Positions 1 to 7,034 of a stretch of DNA of 39,271 bases are shown one piece after another (the first letter of the stretch is position 1; each line of letters starts with the position of its first letter). The position numbers were made by a program, and so were the translations under genes. Source of the DNA: Conexibacter sp. CPCC 205762 (GTDB lineage: Bacteria; Actinomycetota; Thermoleophilia; Solirubrobacterales; Solirubrobacteraceae); NCBI RefSeq assembly GCF_030646155.1, contig NZ_JAUTDN010000045.1, positions 1 to 39,271 of the forward strand, given 5' to 3'. A model generated the notes under the pieces. It saw only the letters and a list, made by a program, of their open reading frames with translations, had not been told where the DNA came from and ran no database searches.

Positions 1-139
1 GGTGGACCGAGCCGTAGTAGGGCAGCACGCGCGTGACGCGCTCGGCGACCGTCGTCAGCGCCGCCGCTCGCACCGCCGCCGCGTCTCGCGCCGCCGCCTC
101 TGCCGCCGCCAGGACGACCGCCTCTTCGCGGAGCGGGCA
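1..139 (-). CDS. unidentified partial gene at window edge, downstream of cysS
   Basis: After the cysS stop codon, the same minus-strand frame stays open to the window edge. Nearly every third codon position is G or C, as in real genes here. The reading contains VAERVTRVLPYYGSVH at its window-edge end. No ATG follows the cysS stop in this frame; the only usual start is a GTG at 73-71. A TGATG overlap with the cysS stop offers an ATG in another frame (140-138), but that frame has many A/T third positions and reads as low-complexity Gly/Arg. I do not recognise the protein. It could be the 5' end of a cysS-linked gene, and the true start is unresolved. Confidence 0.3.
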
Positions 140-1519
140 TCAGCTGTTCGGGACCAGTTCGGGGCCGGCGGCGCCGTCGCGGACGGTCCAGCCGAGGGCT
201 GTCAGCTCGTCACGCAGCGCGTCGGCAGCCGCGAAGTCACGCGCCGCACGGGCCGCTTCTCGCCTCACCAGCAATTCTTGTGCCGCCTCATCAGGACCAT
301 CGGTGGCATCGCCTCCGTCAAGCAGGGTGTCGAGCGCCAGCACCTGCAGCAGCTCGCGCAGATCGTCGCCGCCGACCGTCTCGCCGGCTTCCAGCAGGCG
401 GTTGGCGCCGCGGACCCAGTCGAACACGAGCGCGAGCGCTCTCGGCGTGTTGAAGTCGTCGGCGAGCGCGGCGAAGAACTGCTCGCGCAGCGGCGCCAGC
501 TCGGCCGGCGCGGCGCCGTCGGACAGCCGCCGCCCCAGCTCGCGGATCCGCTGCGCCGCTCTGCCGGCCTCCTCCAGCCGCTCGCCGGAGTAGGAGATCG
601 GCTGGCGGTAGTGGCCGCCGACGAAGAACAGCACGAGCGCGTCACGGCCGTGGGTCGCGAGCGCCTCGTGCAGCAGGAAGATGTTGCCGACCGACTTGGC
701 CATCTTCTCGCCGTCGAGCCGCACCATCCCGTTGTGCATCCAGATGCGCGCGAGCGACTCGCCGTGCGCGGCGCAGGTCTGCGCGGCCTCGTTCTCGTGG
801 TGCGGGAAGACGAGGTCCGAGCCGCCGCCGTGGACGTCGAAGCCGACGCCGAGCAGCTGCTCGGCCATCGCGGAGCACTCGATGTGCCAGCCGGGGCGGC
901 CTCTCCCCCACGGCGTCTCCCAGGAGGTGTCCTCGCCCTCCTTCCACGCCTTCCACAAGGCGAAGTCGAGCGGGTCGCGCTTCAGAGAGGGGTGAGTGGG
1001 ATCTGGTTTTCCCTCGCCCTGGTCCATCTGCTCGACGTCGCGGTGCGACAGCTCGCCGTAACGCGGGTAGGAGCGGACGTCGAAGTAGACGTCGCCCTCG
1101 ACCGCGTAGGCGTGGCCGCGCTCGATCAGCCGCTCGATCAGCGCGACCATCTCGGCGATCGTCGCTCTCGCCTTCGGCTCGTGATCGGGCCGGCCGAGGC
1201 CGAGGCCGTCGGTGTCGGCGACGTAGTGGGCGGTCATCTCGGTCGCGAGCTGCTCGCTCGGGACCCCGGCCGCGCGCGCGGCGTCGTAGATCTTGTCGTT
1301 GACGTCGGTGACGTTTGCGACGAACGTGACGGCGAAGCCCTCGTGCTCGAGGAACCGCTTGAAGAGCGAGAAGACGACGAACGGGCGCGCGTTGCCGACG
1401 TGGACGCGGCCGTAGACGGTCGGCCCGCAGGCGTAGATCGAGACTCTCCCCGGGTCGCGGGGTTCGAGCGGCAGGACTCTGCCGCTCAACGTGTCGTGGA
1501 TCGTGATCGTGCGGGTCAT
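140..1519 (-). CDS. cysS: cysteinyl-tRNA synthetase
   Basis: Class I aminoacyl-tRNA synthetase that charges tRNA-Cys in the cytoplasm. The 459-residue length fits the family. YACGPTVYGRVHVGNARP near residues 29-45 holds the first zinc-binding Cys (C31) and the HIGH-type signature HVGN. HIECSAMAEQLLG and HHENE supply further zinc ligands, and KMAKSVGN is the KMSKS loop. The C-terminus carries the helical DALR-type region. The ATG at 1519 was chosen because homology begins there; the upstream extension is Arg-rich shadow sequence. TAGGGT sits 10 bases before this ATG with no clear Shine-Dalgarno, suggesting leaderless translation. It lies 41 bases downstream of ispF. Confidence 0.96.
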   Translation of the reverse strand: MTRTITIHDTLSGRVLPLEPRDPGRVSIYACGPTVYGRVHVGNARPFVVFSLFKRFLEHEGFAVTFVANVTDVNDKIYDAARAAGVPSEQLATEMTAHYVADTDGLGLGRPDHEPKARATIAEMVALIERLIERGHAYAVEGDVYFDVRSYPRYGELSHRDVEQMDQGEGKPDPTHPSLKRDPLDFALWKAWKEGEDTSWETPWGRGRPGWHIECSAMAEQLLGVGFDVHGGGSDLVFPHHENEAAQTCAAHGESLARIWMHNGMVRLDGEKMAKSVGNIFLLHEALATHGRDALVLFFVGGHYRQPISYSGERLEEAGRAAQRIRELGRRLSDGAAPAELAPLREQFFAALADDFNTPRALALVFDWVRGANRLLEAGETVGGDDLRELLQVLALDTLLDGGDATDGPDEAAQELLVRREAARAARDFAAADALRDELTALGWTVRDGAAGPELVPNS

Positions 1520-1529
1520 GAGCCCGTCA

Positions 1530-1535
1530 ACCCTA
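1530..1535 (-). promoter_or_regulatory. -10 box of cysS (leaderless type)
   Basis: TAGGGT on the minus strand fits the actinobacterial TANNNT -10 pattern and lies 10 bases from the cysS ATG. Transcription would begin at or just before the start codon. Confidence 0.45.
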
Positions 1536-1560
1536 CCGAGCCGATCGAGTTCCCGGAGCT

Positions 1561-2043
1561 TCAGTCGTCGGGGCGCGTCAGCGTCGCGATCGCAAGCGCG
1601 GCCGCGCCCTCGACGCGGCCGACGAAGCCCATCCCCTCGCCGCGCGTCGCCTTGACGTTCACACGCGCGAGCGGCAGCTCCAGCGCGCCGGCGAGGTTCT
1701 CGCACATCGCCGGCTTGTGCGGCAGCAGCTTCGGCCGCTCCATCAGCACGGTCGCGTCGACGTGGGCGATCTCGACGCCGCCGACGGCGACCAGCTCGCG
1801 CGTCGAGCGCAGCAGGTCGAGCGAGTCAGCCCCTCTCCAGCGCTCGTCGGTGTCGGGGAAGTGCTCGCCGATGTCGCCGAGGCCGGCGGCGCCGAGCAGC
1901 GCATCGATCACCGCGTGCGTCAGCACGTCGGCGTCGGAGTGGCCGAGCAGCCCGACCTCGGACGGGATCGTGACGCCGCCGACGATCAGCGGCCGTCCGG
2001 CGGCGAATCTGTGCACGTCCCAGCCGATGCCGGTGGCGACCAT
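1561..2043 (-). CDS. ispF: 2-C-methyl-D-erythritol 2,4-cyclodiphosphate synthase
   Basis: Fifth step of the MEP isoprenoid pathway: converts CDP-methylerythritol 2-phosphate to the cyclic diphosphate with release of CMP. The 160-residue protein has the metal-binding DVH near residues 9-11, HSDADVLTHAVIDALLGA, DIGEHFPDTD and the KATRGEGMGFVGR signature. A GTG lies six bases upstream, but GGGGAGG at 2059-2053 is 9 bases from the ATG at 2043 and only 3 from the GTG, so the ATG is preferred. It shares this strand with ispD, separated by a PHP phosphatase gene, so consecutive MEP enzymes (IspD, IspF) are co-transcribed. Confidence 0.96.
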   Translation of the reverse strand: MVATGIGWDVHRFAAGRPLIVGGVTIPSEVGLLGHSDADVLTHAVIDALLGAAGLGDIGEHFPDTDERWRGADSLDLLRSTRELVAVGGVEIAHVDATVLMERPKLLPHKPAMCENLAGALELPLARVNVKATRGEGMGFVGRVEGAAALAIATLTRPDD

Positions 2044-2077
2044 CGTCACAGGCCTCCCCAGATGACCGGCCGGCGAA

Positions 2078-2917
2078 TCACGCCGCGCCGATCGGCTCCA
2101 GCCGCCGCTGGCGCTTGTCGAAGACGGCCAGCTCTCTGACCCCGAAGCCGGCGAGCCACTCGACGGTCGACTCGTACTCCCAGCCGATGTGCTCGGGCAG
2201 ATGGGCGTCGCTGGAGAGCGCGACCGGGCAGCCGGCGTCGAGCAGCAGCTCGAGGAAGCCCTCGGCGGGGTAGCGCTCGCCGACCGGCTTGCGCAGGCCG
2301 GCGGTCGAGATCTCGACCGCGATCCCGGACTCGGCGATCGCCTCGACCGCGATCTCGTAGTAGCGGCGCAGGTCGCCGTCGGGCTTGGGGCGGTTGGTGC
2401 CCCACACCTTCACGAGGTCGGGGTGGGCGAGGATGTCGTAGAGGCCGGAGCGGGCGCACTCGGCAAGCGTCTCGAAGTAGCGCGTCCAGACCTTCTCGGG
2501 CGACTCGAAGGTCGTGCGCCAGACGTCCCACTCGCCCGGCATGTCGACGGCATGGTCGCGCACGAAGTGGACCGAGCCGACGACGTAGTCCCACTCGCGC
2601 GCCTCGAGCAGGTTGCCCATCTGGTCCTCGCGACCGGGGATGAAGTCGGCCTCGATGCCGAGCTTGAGGTCGGTCTGCTCGCGCACGAACTGGCAGTAGG
2701 CGTCGATGTCCTCGCCCGCCTGGCTCTGCCAGAACGGATGCTGCCACACCTCCAGCGCCTGCTCGAAGCGGTAGATGTGCTCGGAGACGCCCAGCTCGGC
2801 GATGCCGCGCTCGGCGGCGGCCTCGCGGTAGCGCTCGGCGTTGGCGGGGACGAAGTACCTGTCGGCGGTCGTGCCGGGCTCGTCGGGGCGCAGGTGGACG
2901 TGGTAGTCGGTCAGCAT
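2078..2917 (-). CDS. PHP-family phosphatase, histidinol-phosphatase-like
   Basis: A 279-residue metal-dependent phosphoesterase of the polymerase and histidinol phosphatase (PHP) family. Motifs in order: DYHVHLRPDE at the N-terminus (metal site HxH), GVSEHIYRF, GIEADFIPGRED, VVGSVHFV, ILAHPDLVKVWG and ALSSDAHLPEHIG near the C-terminus. These fit HisK/HisJ-type histidinol phosphatases, but no other his genes are nearby, so the substrate is uncertain. The ATG at 2917 overlaps the end of ispD by 7 bases, indicating translational coupling. It sits between ispD and ispF, where it has no known MEP role. Confidence 0.85.
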   Translation of the reverse strand: MLTDYHVHLRPDEPGTTADRYFVPANAERYREAAAERGIAELGVSEHIYRFEQALEVWQHPFWQSQAGEDIDAYCQFVREQTDLKLGIEADFIPGREDQMGNLLEAREWDYVVGSVHFVRDHAVDMPGEWDVWRTTFESPEKVWTRYFETLAECARSGLYDILAHPDLVKVWGTNRPKPDGDLRRYYEIAVEAIAESGIAVEISTAGLRKPVGERYPAEGFLELLLDAGCPVALSSDAHLPEHIGWEYESTVEWLAGFGVRELAVFDKRQRRLEPIGAA

Positions 2918-3582
2918 CGTTCTTCCAGGAGGAGGGCTGCGAGGCGGAGGTCGAGCGGGTTGGTCACCTTGAGGTTCTCGCGCGGGGACTCTACGAGGTG
3001 CACGCGGCCGCCGGTCTGCTCGACGATCCCGGCGTCGTCGGTCGCCGCCGCGAGCACCGCGTCGGGCAGCGCGAGCGCGCGCCGCAGCGCGGCGCGGCGG
3101 AAGACCTGCGGCGTCTGCACCGCCCACAGCGCGCTGCGGTCGAGCGTCGCCTCGACGTGCAGGCCGGGCGCGTCGGCGTGGACGCGCTTGATCGTGTCGA
3201 CGACCGGCGCGGCGGCGACGACGGCGTCGGCGCCGGTGTGGTCGAGCGCGTCGAGCGAGGCCTGCACGATCTCCGGCGTCAGCAGCGGCCGGGCGGCGTC
3301 GTGGACGACGATCGCCTCGTCGTCGGGGCCGTCGCCCGCGGCCGCGAGCGCGGCGCGGACGGAGTGCGAGCGCTCGGCCCCGCCGGCGACGCCGACGGTT
3401 CCGGCAGGGGCCTGCTCGCCGGCAGGCAGCGCAACGACGATCCGCTCGACGGCCGGCACGGAGCGCAGCGCGTCAAGCGACCATTCGAGCATGGGACGGC
3501 CCGCCAGCATGACGAACGCCTTGGGACCGGCGGCCCCAAGGCGTTCTCCACGACCGGCGGCCACGAGCAGGGCGACCGCCAT
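2911..3582 (-). CDS. ispD: 2-C-methyl-D-erythritol 4-phosphate cytidylyltransferase
   Basis: Third step of the MEP pathway: transfers CMP from CTP to methylerythritol 4-phosphate. The 223-residue protein opens with LLVAAGRGERLGAAGPKAF, the nucleotidyltransferase signature with the conserved Arg and Lys. VHDAARPLLTPEIV is the second conserved motif, and the C-terminal half reads NLKVTNPLDLRLA, typical of IspD. The ATG at 3582 lies 24 bases downstream of carD, with only a weak GGAA upstream. The carD-ispD-ispF order is a common actinobacterial arrangement. Confidence 0.95.
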   Translation of the reverse strand: MAVALLVAAGRGERLGAAGPKAFVMLAGRPMLEWSLDALRSVPAVERIVVALPAGEQAPAGTVGVAGGAERSHSVRAALAAAGDGPDDEAIVVHDAARPLLTPEIVQASLDALDHTGADAVVAAAPVVDTIKRVHADAPGLHVEATLDRSALWAVQTPQVFRRAALRRALALPDAVLAAATDDAGIVEQTGGRVHLVESPRENLKVTNPLDLRLAALLLEERC

Positions 3583-3606
3583 TCTTCGATTCCAGCTGCT
3601 GGGCCG

Positions 3607-4206
3607 CTACTCCGCCCCGACAGCCACCTTGCCGTTGGCAGAGGCGGCGAGCAGGTCGTCGAGGTGCTCCTCGGCCTGCGACTCCTCCATCTCCAGCGCG
3701 TACATCAGCTCCGAGGCGAGGATCTTCTTCGCGCGCGTGAACATCTGCTTCTCACCAGTCGACAGGCCCTTCTCCGCCTCTCGGATGGCGAGATTTCGCA
3801 CGACCTCGGCCAGCTCGTAGATGTCGCCGGTCTTGATCTTGTCGCGGTTGTGCTTGAAGCGCCGGTTCCAGTTCTTCGGCATCTCCGAGCACTCGTCGGC
3901 GAGCACGCCGAGCACTCTCTTGACGGTCTCCTCGTCGATCACGCGGCGAAGTCCGGCGACCGCAGCGTTCTCGGTCGGGACCATCACGGTCATGTCGTTG
4001 TGGAGGATCTTGATCGTCAGGTACTCACGGGTCTCCCCGAGAATCTCCTTGTCCTCCTTCTTGAGGACCTGCCCGGCACCGTGATGCGGGTAGACGACGT
4101 TGTCGCCGATCTCGAACTCGATGTGCTCGACCTCGATGGTGAGGTTGTCGAGTTCCTCGAGCTGCTCTTCGCTCAGGTCAGTGATGGTCGTCCTCCTTGT
4201 GTCCAA
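3607..4206 (-). CDS. carD: CarD-family RNA polymerase-binding transcription regulator
   Basis: CarD binds the RNA polymerase beta subunit and stabilises open complexes, notably at rRNA promoters. The RNAP-interacting domain starts at IGDNVVYPHHGAG, followed by VPTENAAVAGLRRVI and a helical DNA-binding part with MPKNWNRRFK and ELMYALEMEE. The boundary given uses a TTG at 4206, the only conventional start, but no Shine-Dalgarno precedes it. A perfect AGGAGG lies inside this stretch (4197-4192), six bases before an ATC codon (4185-4183). Initiation there would give a protein starting at the TDLSEEQLEELD segment. About 30 residues precede the conserved domain, longer than mycobacterial CarD. The stop of disA lies 21 bases upstream. 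Confidence 0.93.
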   Translation of the reverse strand: MDTRRTTITDLSEEQLEELDNLTIEVEHIEFEIGDNVVYPHHGAGQVLKKEDKEILGETREYLTIKILHNDMTVMVPTENAAVAGLRRVIDEETVKRVLGVLADECSEMPKNWNRRFKHNRDKIKTGDIYELAEVVRNLAIREAEKGLSTGEKQMFTRAKKILASELMYALEMEESQAEEHLDDLLAASANGKVAVGAE

Positions 4207-4227
4207 GCAGTCAGGATCCGCAGGCCC

Positions 4228-5343
4228 TCAGGTCTGCAGGTACCGATCCACCAGGTTGATCTCCTGCTGTCGGCGAAGGCCCTCGCGGATGTCCTTCGCC
4301 CGGATCTCGCCGACGCCGTCGACGGTTTCGAGCTCGCCGTCGGTCGCTGCGAGCATCTCCTCCAGCCCCCCGAACTCCTGCACGATGCGCTGCACGACGA
4401 GGCGCGGCAGCCGCGGGATGCGACCGAGGATCCGGTAGCCCCGCGGGGAGACGGGATAGTCAAGTGTGTTGACCTTGCGGTCGTAGCCGAGCAGCTCGGC
4501 GAGGCGGCCGAAGTCGAGCAGGTCCTGGTGCGGGAGCCGCACCAGCTGATCGAACGCGACCGCGAAGTTCTCGTCGTTGTCCTCGGCGAGGTAGTCGTGC
4601 ACGAGCGCCGACTTGTCGCCCGCGACGCCGACCATCGTCTCGTCGAGCTGCATCTCGATCAGGCGCCCCTCGGTGCCCAGCTCGACGATGTAGCGCTCGA
4701 TCTCGACGCCCATCCGCGTTACCAGCTCGGCGCGCTGGAGGACGGTCAGGACGTCGTGCAGCGTCGCGCCGCCCTCGAACTCGAGCGCCGTCAGGCGGGT
4801 CGAGACCTGGTCGAGGCGGCTGCGGTACTTGTCGAGCGTCGCCAGCGCCTGGTTGGCCTTCGCCAGCACGACGGGGATGTCCTCGAGCATGTACTTCGCG
4901 CCGTCGACGTAGAGCGAGACGACCTCTCTGCGCTGCGAGACCGCGATCACGAGCGCCTCGGTCTGCTTCGAGATGCGCTCCGCCGTGCGGTGGCGGGTGC
5001 CGGTCTCGAGCGTGAGGATCGTCGGGTCGGGCGTCAACTGCACGTTGGCCCAGACGATCTTGGTGGCGTTGGCGTTGAGCACCAGCGCGCCATCCATCTT
5101 CGCCAGCTGGTAGAGAAACGCCGGCGTGTAATCGATGTCGAGCTTCAGTCCGCCCGAGAAGAGGAACGAGAGGTCGTCAGCGTCGCCCATCACTATCAGC
5201 GCGCCGGTGCGCGCGTGGACGATGTTGTCGATACCCTCGCGCAACGACGTGCCGGGGGCGACCATCTCGAGTGCCTTGACGAGCCGGGGCTCTTGGCGAG
5301 ACTCGAGCTCGTCTTTGAGCTCTTCCCCGGTACGCGGCGCCAT
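4228..5343 (-). CDS. disA: DNA integrity scanning protein, diadenylate cyclase
   Basis: Synthesises cyclic di-AMP from two ATP and scans DNA for branched structures. The 371-residue length is typical. The DAC domain shows DGALVL (residues 84-89) and GTRHRTAER (115-123), the two catalytic/nucleotide motifs. A helical linker follows and a C-terminal helix-hairpin-helix region contains VDGVGEIRAKDIREGL. The ATG at 5343 lacks a Shine-Dalgarno, while TAGAAT lies 9 bases upstream, so the message is probably leaderless. It is downstream of radA, its usual partner in Bacillus and actinobacteria, where RadA is reported to modulate DisA. Confidence 0.97.
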   Translation of the reverse strand: MAPRTGEELKDELESRQEPRLVKALEMVAPGTSLREGIDNIVHARTGALIVMGDADDLSFLFSGGLKLDIDYTPAFLYQLAKMDGALVLNANATKIVWANVQLTPDPTILTLETGTRHRTAERISKQTEALVIAVSQRREVVSLYVDGAKYMLEDIPVVLAKANQALATLDKYRSRLDQVSTRLTALEFEGGATLHDVLTVLQRAELVTRMGVEIERYIVELGTEGRLIEMQLDETMVGVAGDKSALVHDYLAEDNDENFAVAFDQLVRLPHQDLLDFGRLAELLGYDRKVNTLDYPVSPRGYRILGRIPRLPRLVVQRIVQEFGGLEEMLAATDGELETVDGVGEIRAKDIREGLRRQQEINLVDRYLQT

Positions 5344-5352
5344 AGAAACACC

Positions 5353-5358
5353 ATTCTA
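5353..5358 (-). promoter_or_regulatory. -10 box of disA (leaderless type)
   Basis: TAGAAT on the minus strand lies 9 bases before the disA ATG. The 118-base radA-disA gap has no other obvious promoter. It does carry a palindromic ACGCCGGCGT between two CCGCGG copies, a possible but weak radA terminator. Confidence 0.45.
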
Positions 5359-5461
5359 CCGGGTTTTTCCGCGATTTTCGGCGGGATGGAGGGATTCGTG
5401 GACAGAAAACGAACGCCGCGGGAAACGCCGGCGTCCGCGGAACCCGCCGACGCGCCCGCCG

Positions 5462-6904
5462 TCAGGCCGCTCGCGGCCGCTCGCGCGCGGGCAGCGCCGC
5501 CCGCAGCGCGGCTCGCAATGAACCGGCTTCGGGAGTCACGATCGTTCCCAAACCGAACTTGCGCGCCTCCGCGACCCGCCGCTCCGGATGCGCGACCGTG
5601 CGCAGCTCACCAGTGAGGCCGAGCTCACCAAAACAGGCCAGCGGCGGGCCTGGCGCAGGTCCGTCCGACGCCTCGCCGGCGGCCGCGGACGGCGCGCCCG
5701 CAGCGCCCTCGCGCCCCGCGACGCCCCCGCGCAGCGCCACCCCGCGCGAGGCGCTCGCGACCGCGAGCGCGACCGCGAGGTCGGCGCCCGGCTCGTCGAC
5801 GCGGACGCCGCCGACGACGTTGACGAAGACGTCGGCGGTCCCGAGCGAGACGCCGGCATGGCGCGTCAGCACGGCCAGCACGAGCGCGAGCCGGTTGCGA
5901 TCGATGCCGCTCACGACGCGGCGCGGCGGCACCAGCTCCGACGGCGACACGAGCGCCTGCACCTCGACCAGCAGCGGCCGCGAGCCCTCCATCGCGCACA
6001 GCACGACCGAGCCGGGCGCATGGGTCGCCTCGCCGACGAAGCGGGCGGAGGCGTCGAGCACCTCGACCAGCCCGTCCTGCTTCATCTCGAAGACGCCGGC
6101 CTCGCTGGTCGAGCCGAAGCGGTTCTTGAGCGCGCGCAGCGTGCGGTAGGTGCGCTCGCGCTCGCCCTCGAACTGCAGCACGCAGTCGACCAGGTGCTCG
6201 AGCACGCGCGGGCCGGCGAGCGCGCCCTCCTTCGTCACGTGGCCGACGAGCAGGACGGCGATCCGGTGCTGCTTGGCGACGCGCATGATCTCACCGGCGA
6301 CCTCGCGCACCTGCCCGACCGAGCCGGGCGCGCCGGTCAGCTCGGCGGCGTGCAGCGTCTGGACCGAGTCGATCACGCAGACCTCCGGCCGCTCGCGCTC
6401 CAGCGTCGCCAGCACGGCGGCGAGGTCGGTCTCGGCGATCACGGGGATCTCCAGCGCCGCCTGCGACAGCCGCTCGGCGCGCAGCTTGATCTGCGCCGCC
6501 GACTCCTCCGCCGAGACGTAGAGCGTCCTGCGGCCGGCGCCGGTCAGGTTCGCGAGCGCCATCGTCGTCAGCGTCGACTTGCCGATGCCGGGCGAGCCGC
6601 CGATCAGCACCAGCGAGCCGGGCACGATCCCGCCGCCGAGCACGCGGTCGAGCTCGCCTATCCCGGTCGCCAGCCGCGCGACCTCGGTCGCCTCGACGCT
6701 GCCGAGCCGCGTCGGCGTGACCGCCGCCCCGCCGCGCGAGGCCCCGACGCCGCCGCGCGCGCCGGCCGGGCCGCTCGCACGCGCGGGCGCGCGGACCTCC
6801 TCGACGAGCGTGTTCCACTCGCCGCAGCCGGGACATCTGCCGGCCCAGCGCGGCGTCTCGTGCGCGCACGCGGAGCAGACGTGGACGGTGGTCGCGCGAG
6901 CCAT
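5462..6904 (-). CDS. radA: DNA repair/recombination protein RadA (Sms)
   Basis: Hexameric ATPase/helicase that drives branch migration during recombinational repair. The 480-residue protein starts with a C4 zinc finger (C10, C13, C24, C27). Walker A GGSPGIGKST is near residues 102-111, KNRFGSTSEAGVF is the RadA-specific motif, and a Lon-protease-like C-terminal domain follows (DVFVNVVGGVRVDEP). It is slightly long because of Gly/Ala-rich segments after the zinc finger and inside the C-terminal domain. The ATG at 6904 has TAGCTT 10 bases upstream. A perfect CGAAC-N4-GTTCG box covers the expected -35 position, so SOS control is likely. Confidence 0.97.
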   Translation of the reverse strand: MARATTVHVCSACAHETPRWAGRCPGCGEWNTLVEEVRAPARASGPAGARGGVGASRGGAAVTPTRLGSVEATEVARLATGIGELDRVLGGGIVPGSLVLIGGSPGIGKSTLTTMALANLTGAGRRTLYVSAEESAAQIKLRAERLSQAALEIPVIAETDLAAVLATLERERPEVCVIDSVQTLHAAELTGAPGSVGQVREVAGEIMRVAKQHRIAVLLVGHVTKEGALAGPRVLEHLVDCVLQFEGERERTYRTLRALKNRFGSTSEAGVFEMKQDGLVEVLDASARFVGEATHAPGSVVLCAMEGSRPLLVEVQALVSPSELVPPRRVVSGIDRNRLALVLAVLTRHAGVSLGTADVFVNVVGGVRVDEPGADLAVALAVASASRGVALRGGVAGREGAAGAPSAAAGEASDGPAPGPPLACFGELGLTGELRTVAHPERRVAEARKFGLGTIVTPEAGSLRAALRAALPARERPRAA

Positions 6905-6914
6905 GGCGCAACGG

Positions 6915-6920
6915 AAGCTA
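6915..6920 (-). promoter_or_regulatory. -10 box of radA (leaderless type)
   Basis: TAGCTT on the minus strand, 10 bases before the radA ATG and preceded by CGG. No Shine-Dalgarno lies in the short leader. Confidence 0.45.
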
Positions 6921-6934
6921 CCGACCGCGCCGGA

Positions 6935-6948
6935 CGAACACGCGTTCG
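6935..6948. promoter_or_regulatory. candidate LexA (SOS) box upstream of radA
   Basis: CGAACACGCGTTCG is a perfect CGAAC-N4-GTTCG palindrome, the form bound by LexA in Bacillus and actinobacteria. It lies 14 bases upstream of the radA -10 box, so it overlaps where the -35 element should be. LexA binding there would block polymerase. Confidence 0.6.
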
Positions 6949-6952
6949 CGCG

Positions 6953-7001
6953 GAAGTCTGCGGCGGAGCCACTCCGGTGGAGGGCAAACGCCGCAGACTT
7001 C
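6953..7001 (-). terminator. 13-bp inverted repeat after the PLP enzyme gene
   Basis: Arms 6953-6965 (GAAGTCTGCGGCG) and 6989-7001 are perfectly complementary around a 23-base loop, and the loop itself can form a small CCAC/GTGG hairpin. It follows the stop codon of the PLP gene at 7035 and precedes the radA promoter. There is no T-run. It probably separates the two transcription units. Confidence 0.5.
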
Positions 7002-7003
7002 GC

Positions 7004-7031
7004 GGGCGGCGGGCGGCGGGCGGCGGGCGGC
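7004..7031 (+). repeat. four tandem GGGCGGC units, G-quadruplex motif
   Basis: Four perfect copies of GGGCGGC lie just past the PLP enzyme stop codon. On the plus strand this gives four GGG runs separated by identical CGGC loops, a canonical quadruplex motif. The minus strand is correspondingly C-rich. Confidence 0.75.
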
Positions 7032-7034
7032 GGC

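Noticed and set aside
94..140. ATG at 140 overlapping the cysS stop as start of the edge gene
   Set aside because: That frame has many A/T third positions and a Gly/Arg low-complexity product; the other frame looks coding.
2..5616. Long plus-strand open frames opposite cysS, ispF, the PHP gene, ispD, carD and disA
   Set aside because: They are antisense to well-identified genes, have Arg/Val/Asp-rich low-complexity translations and no recognisable domain; they arise from high GC.
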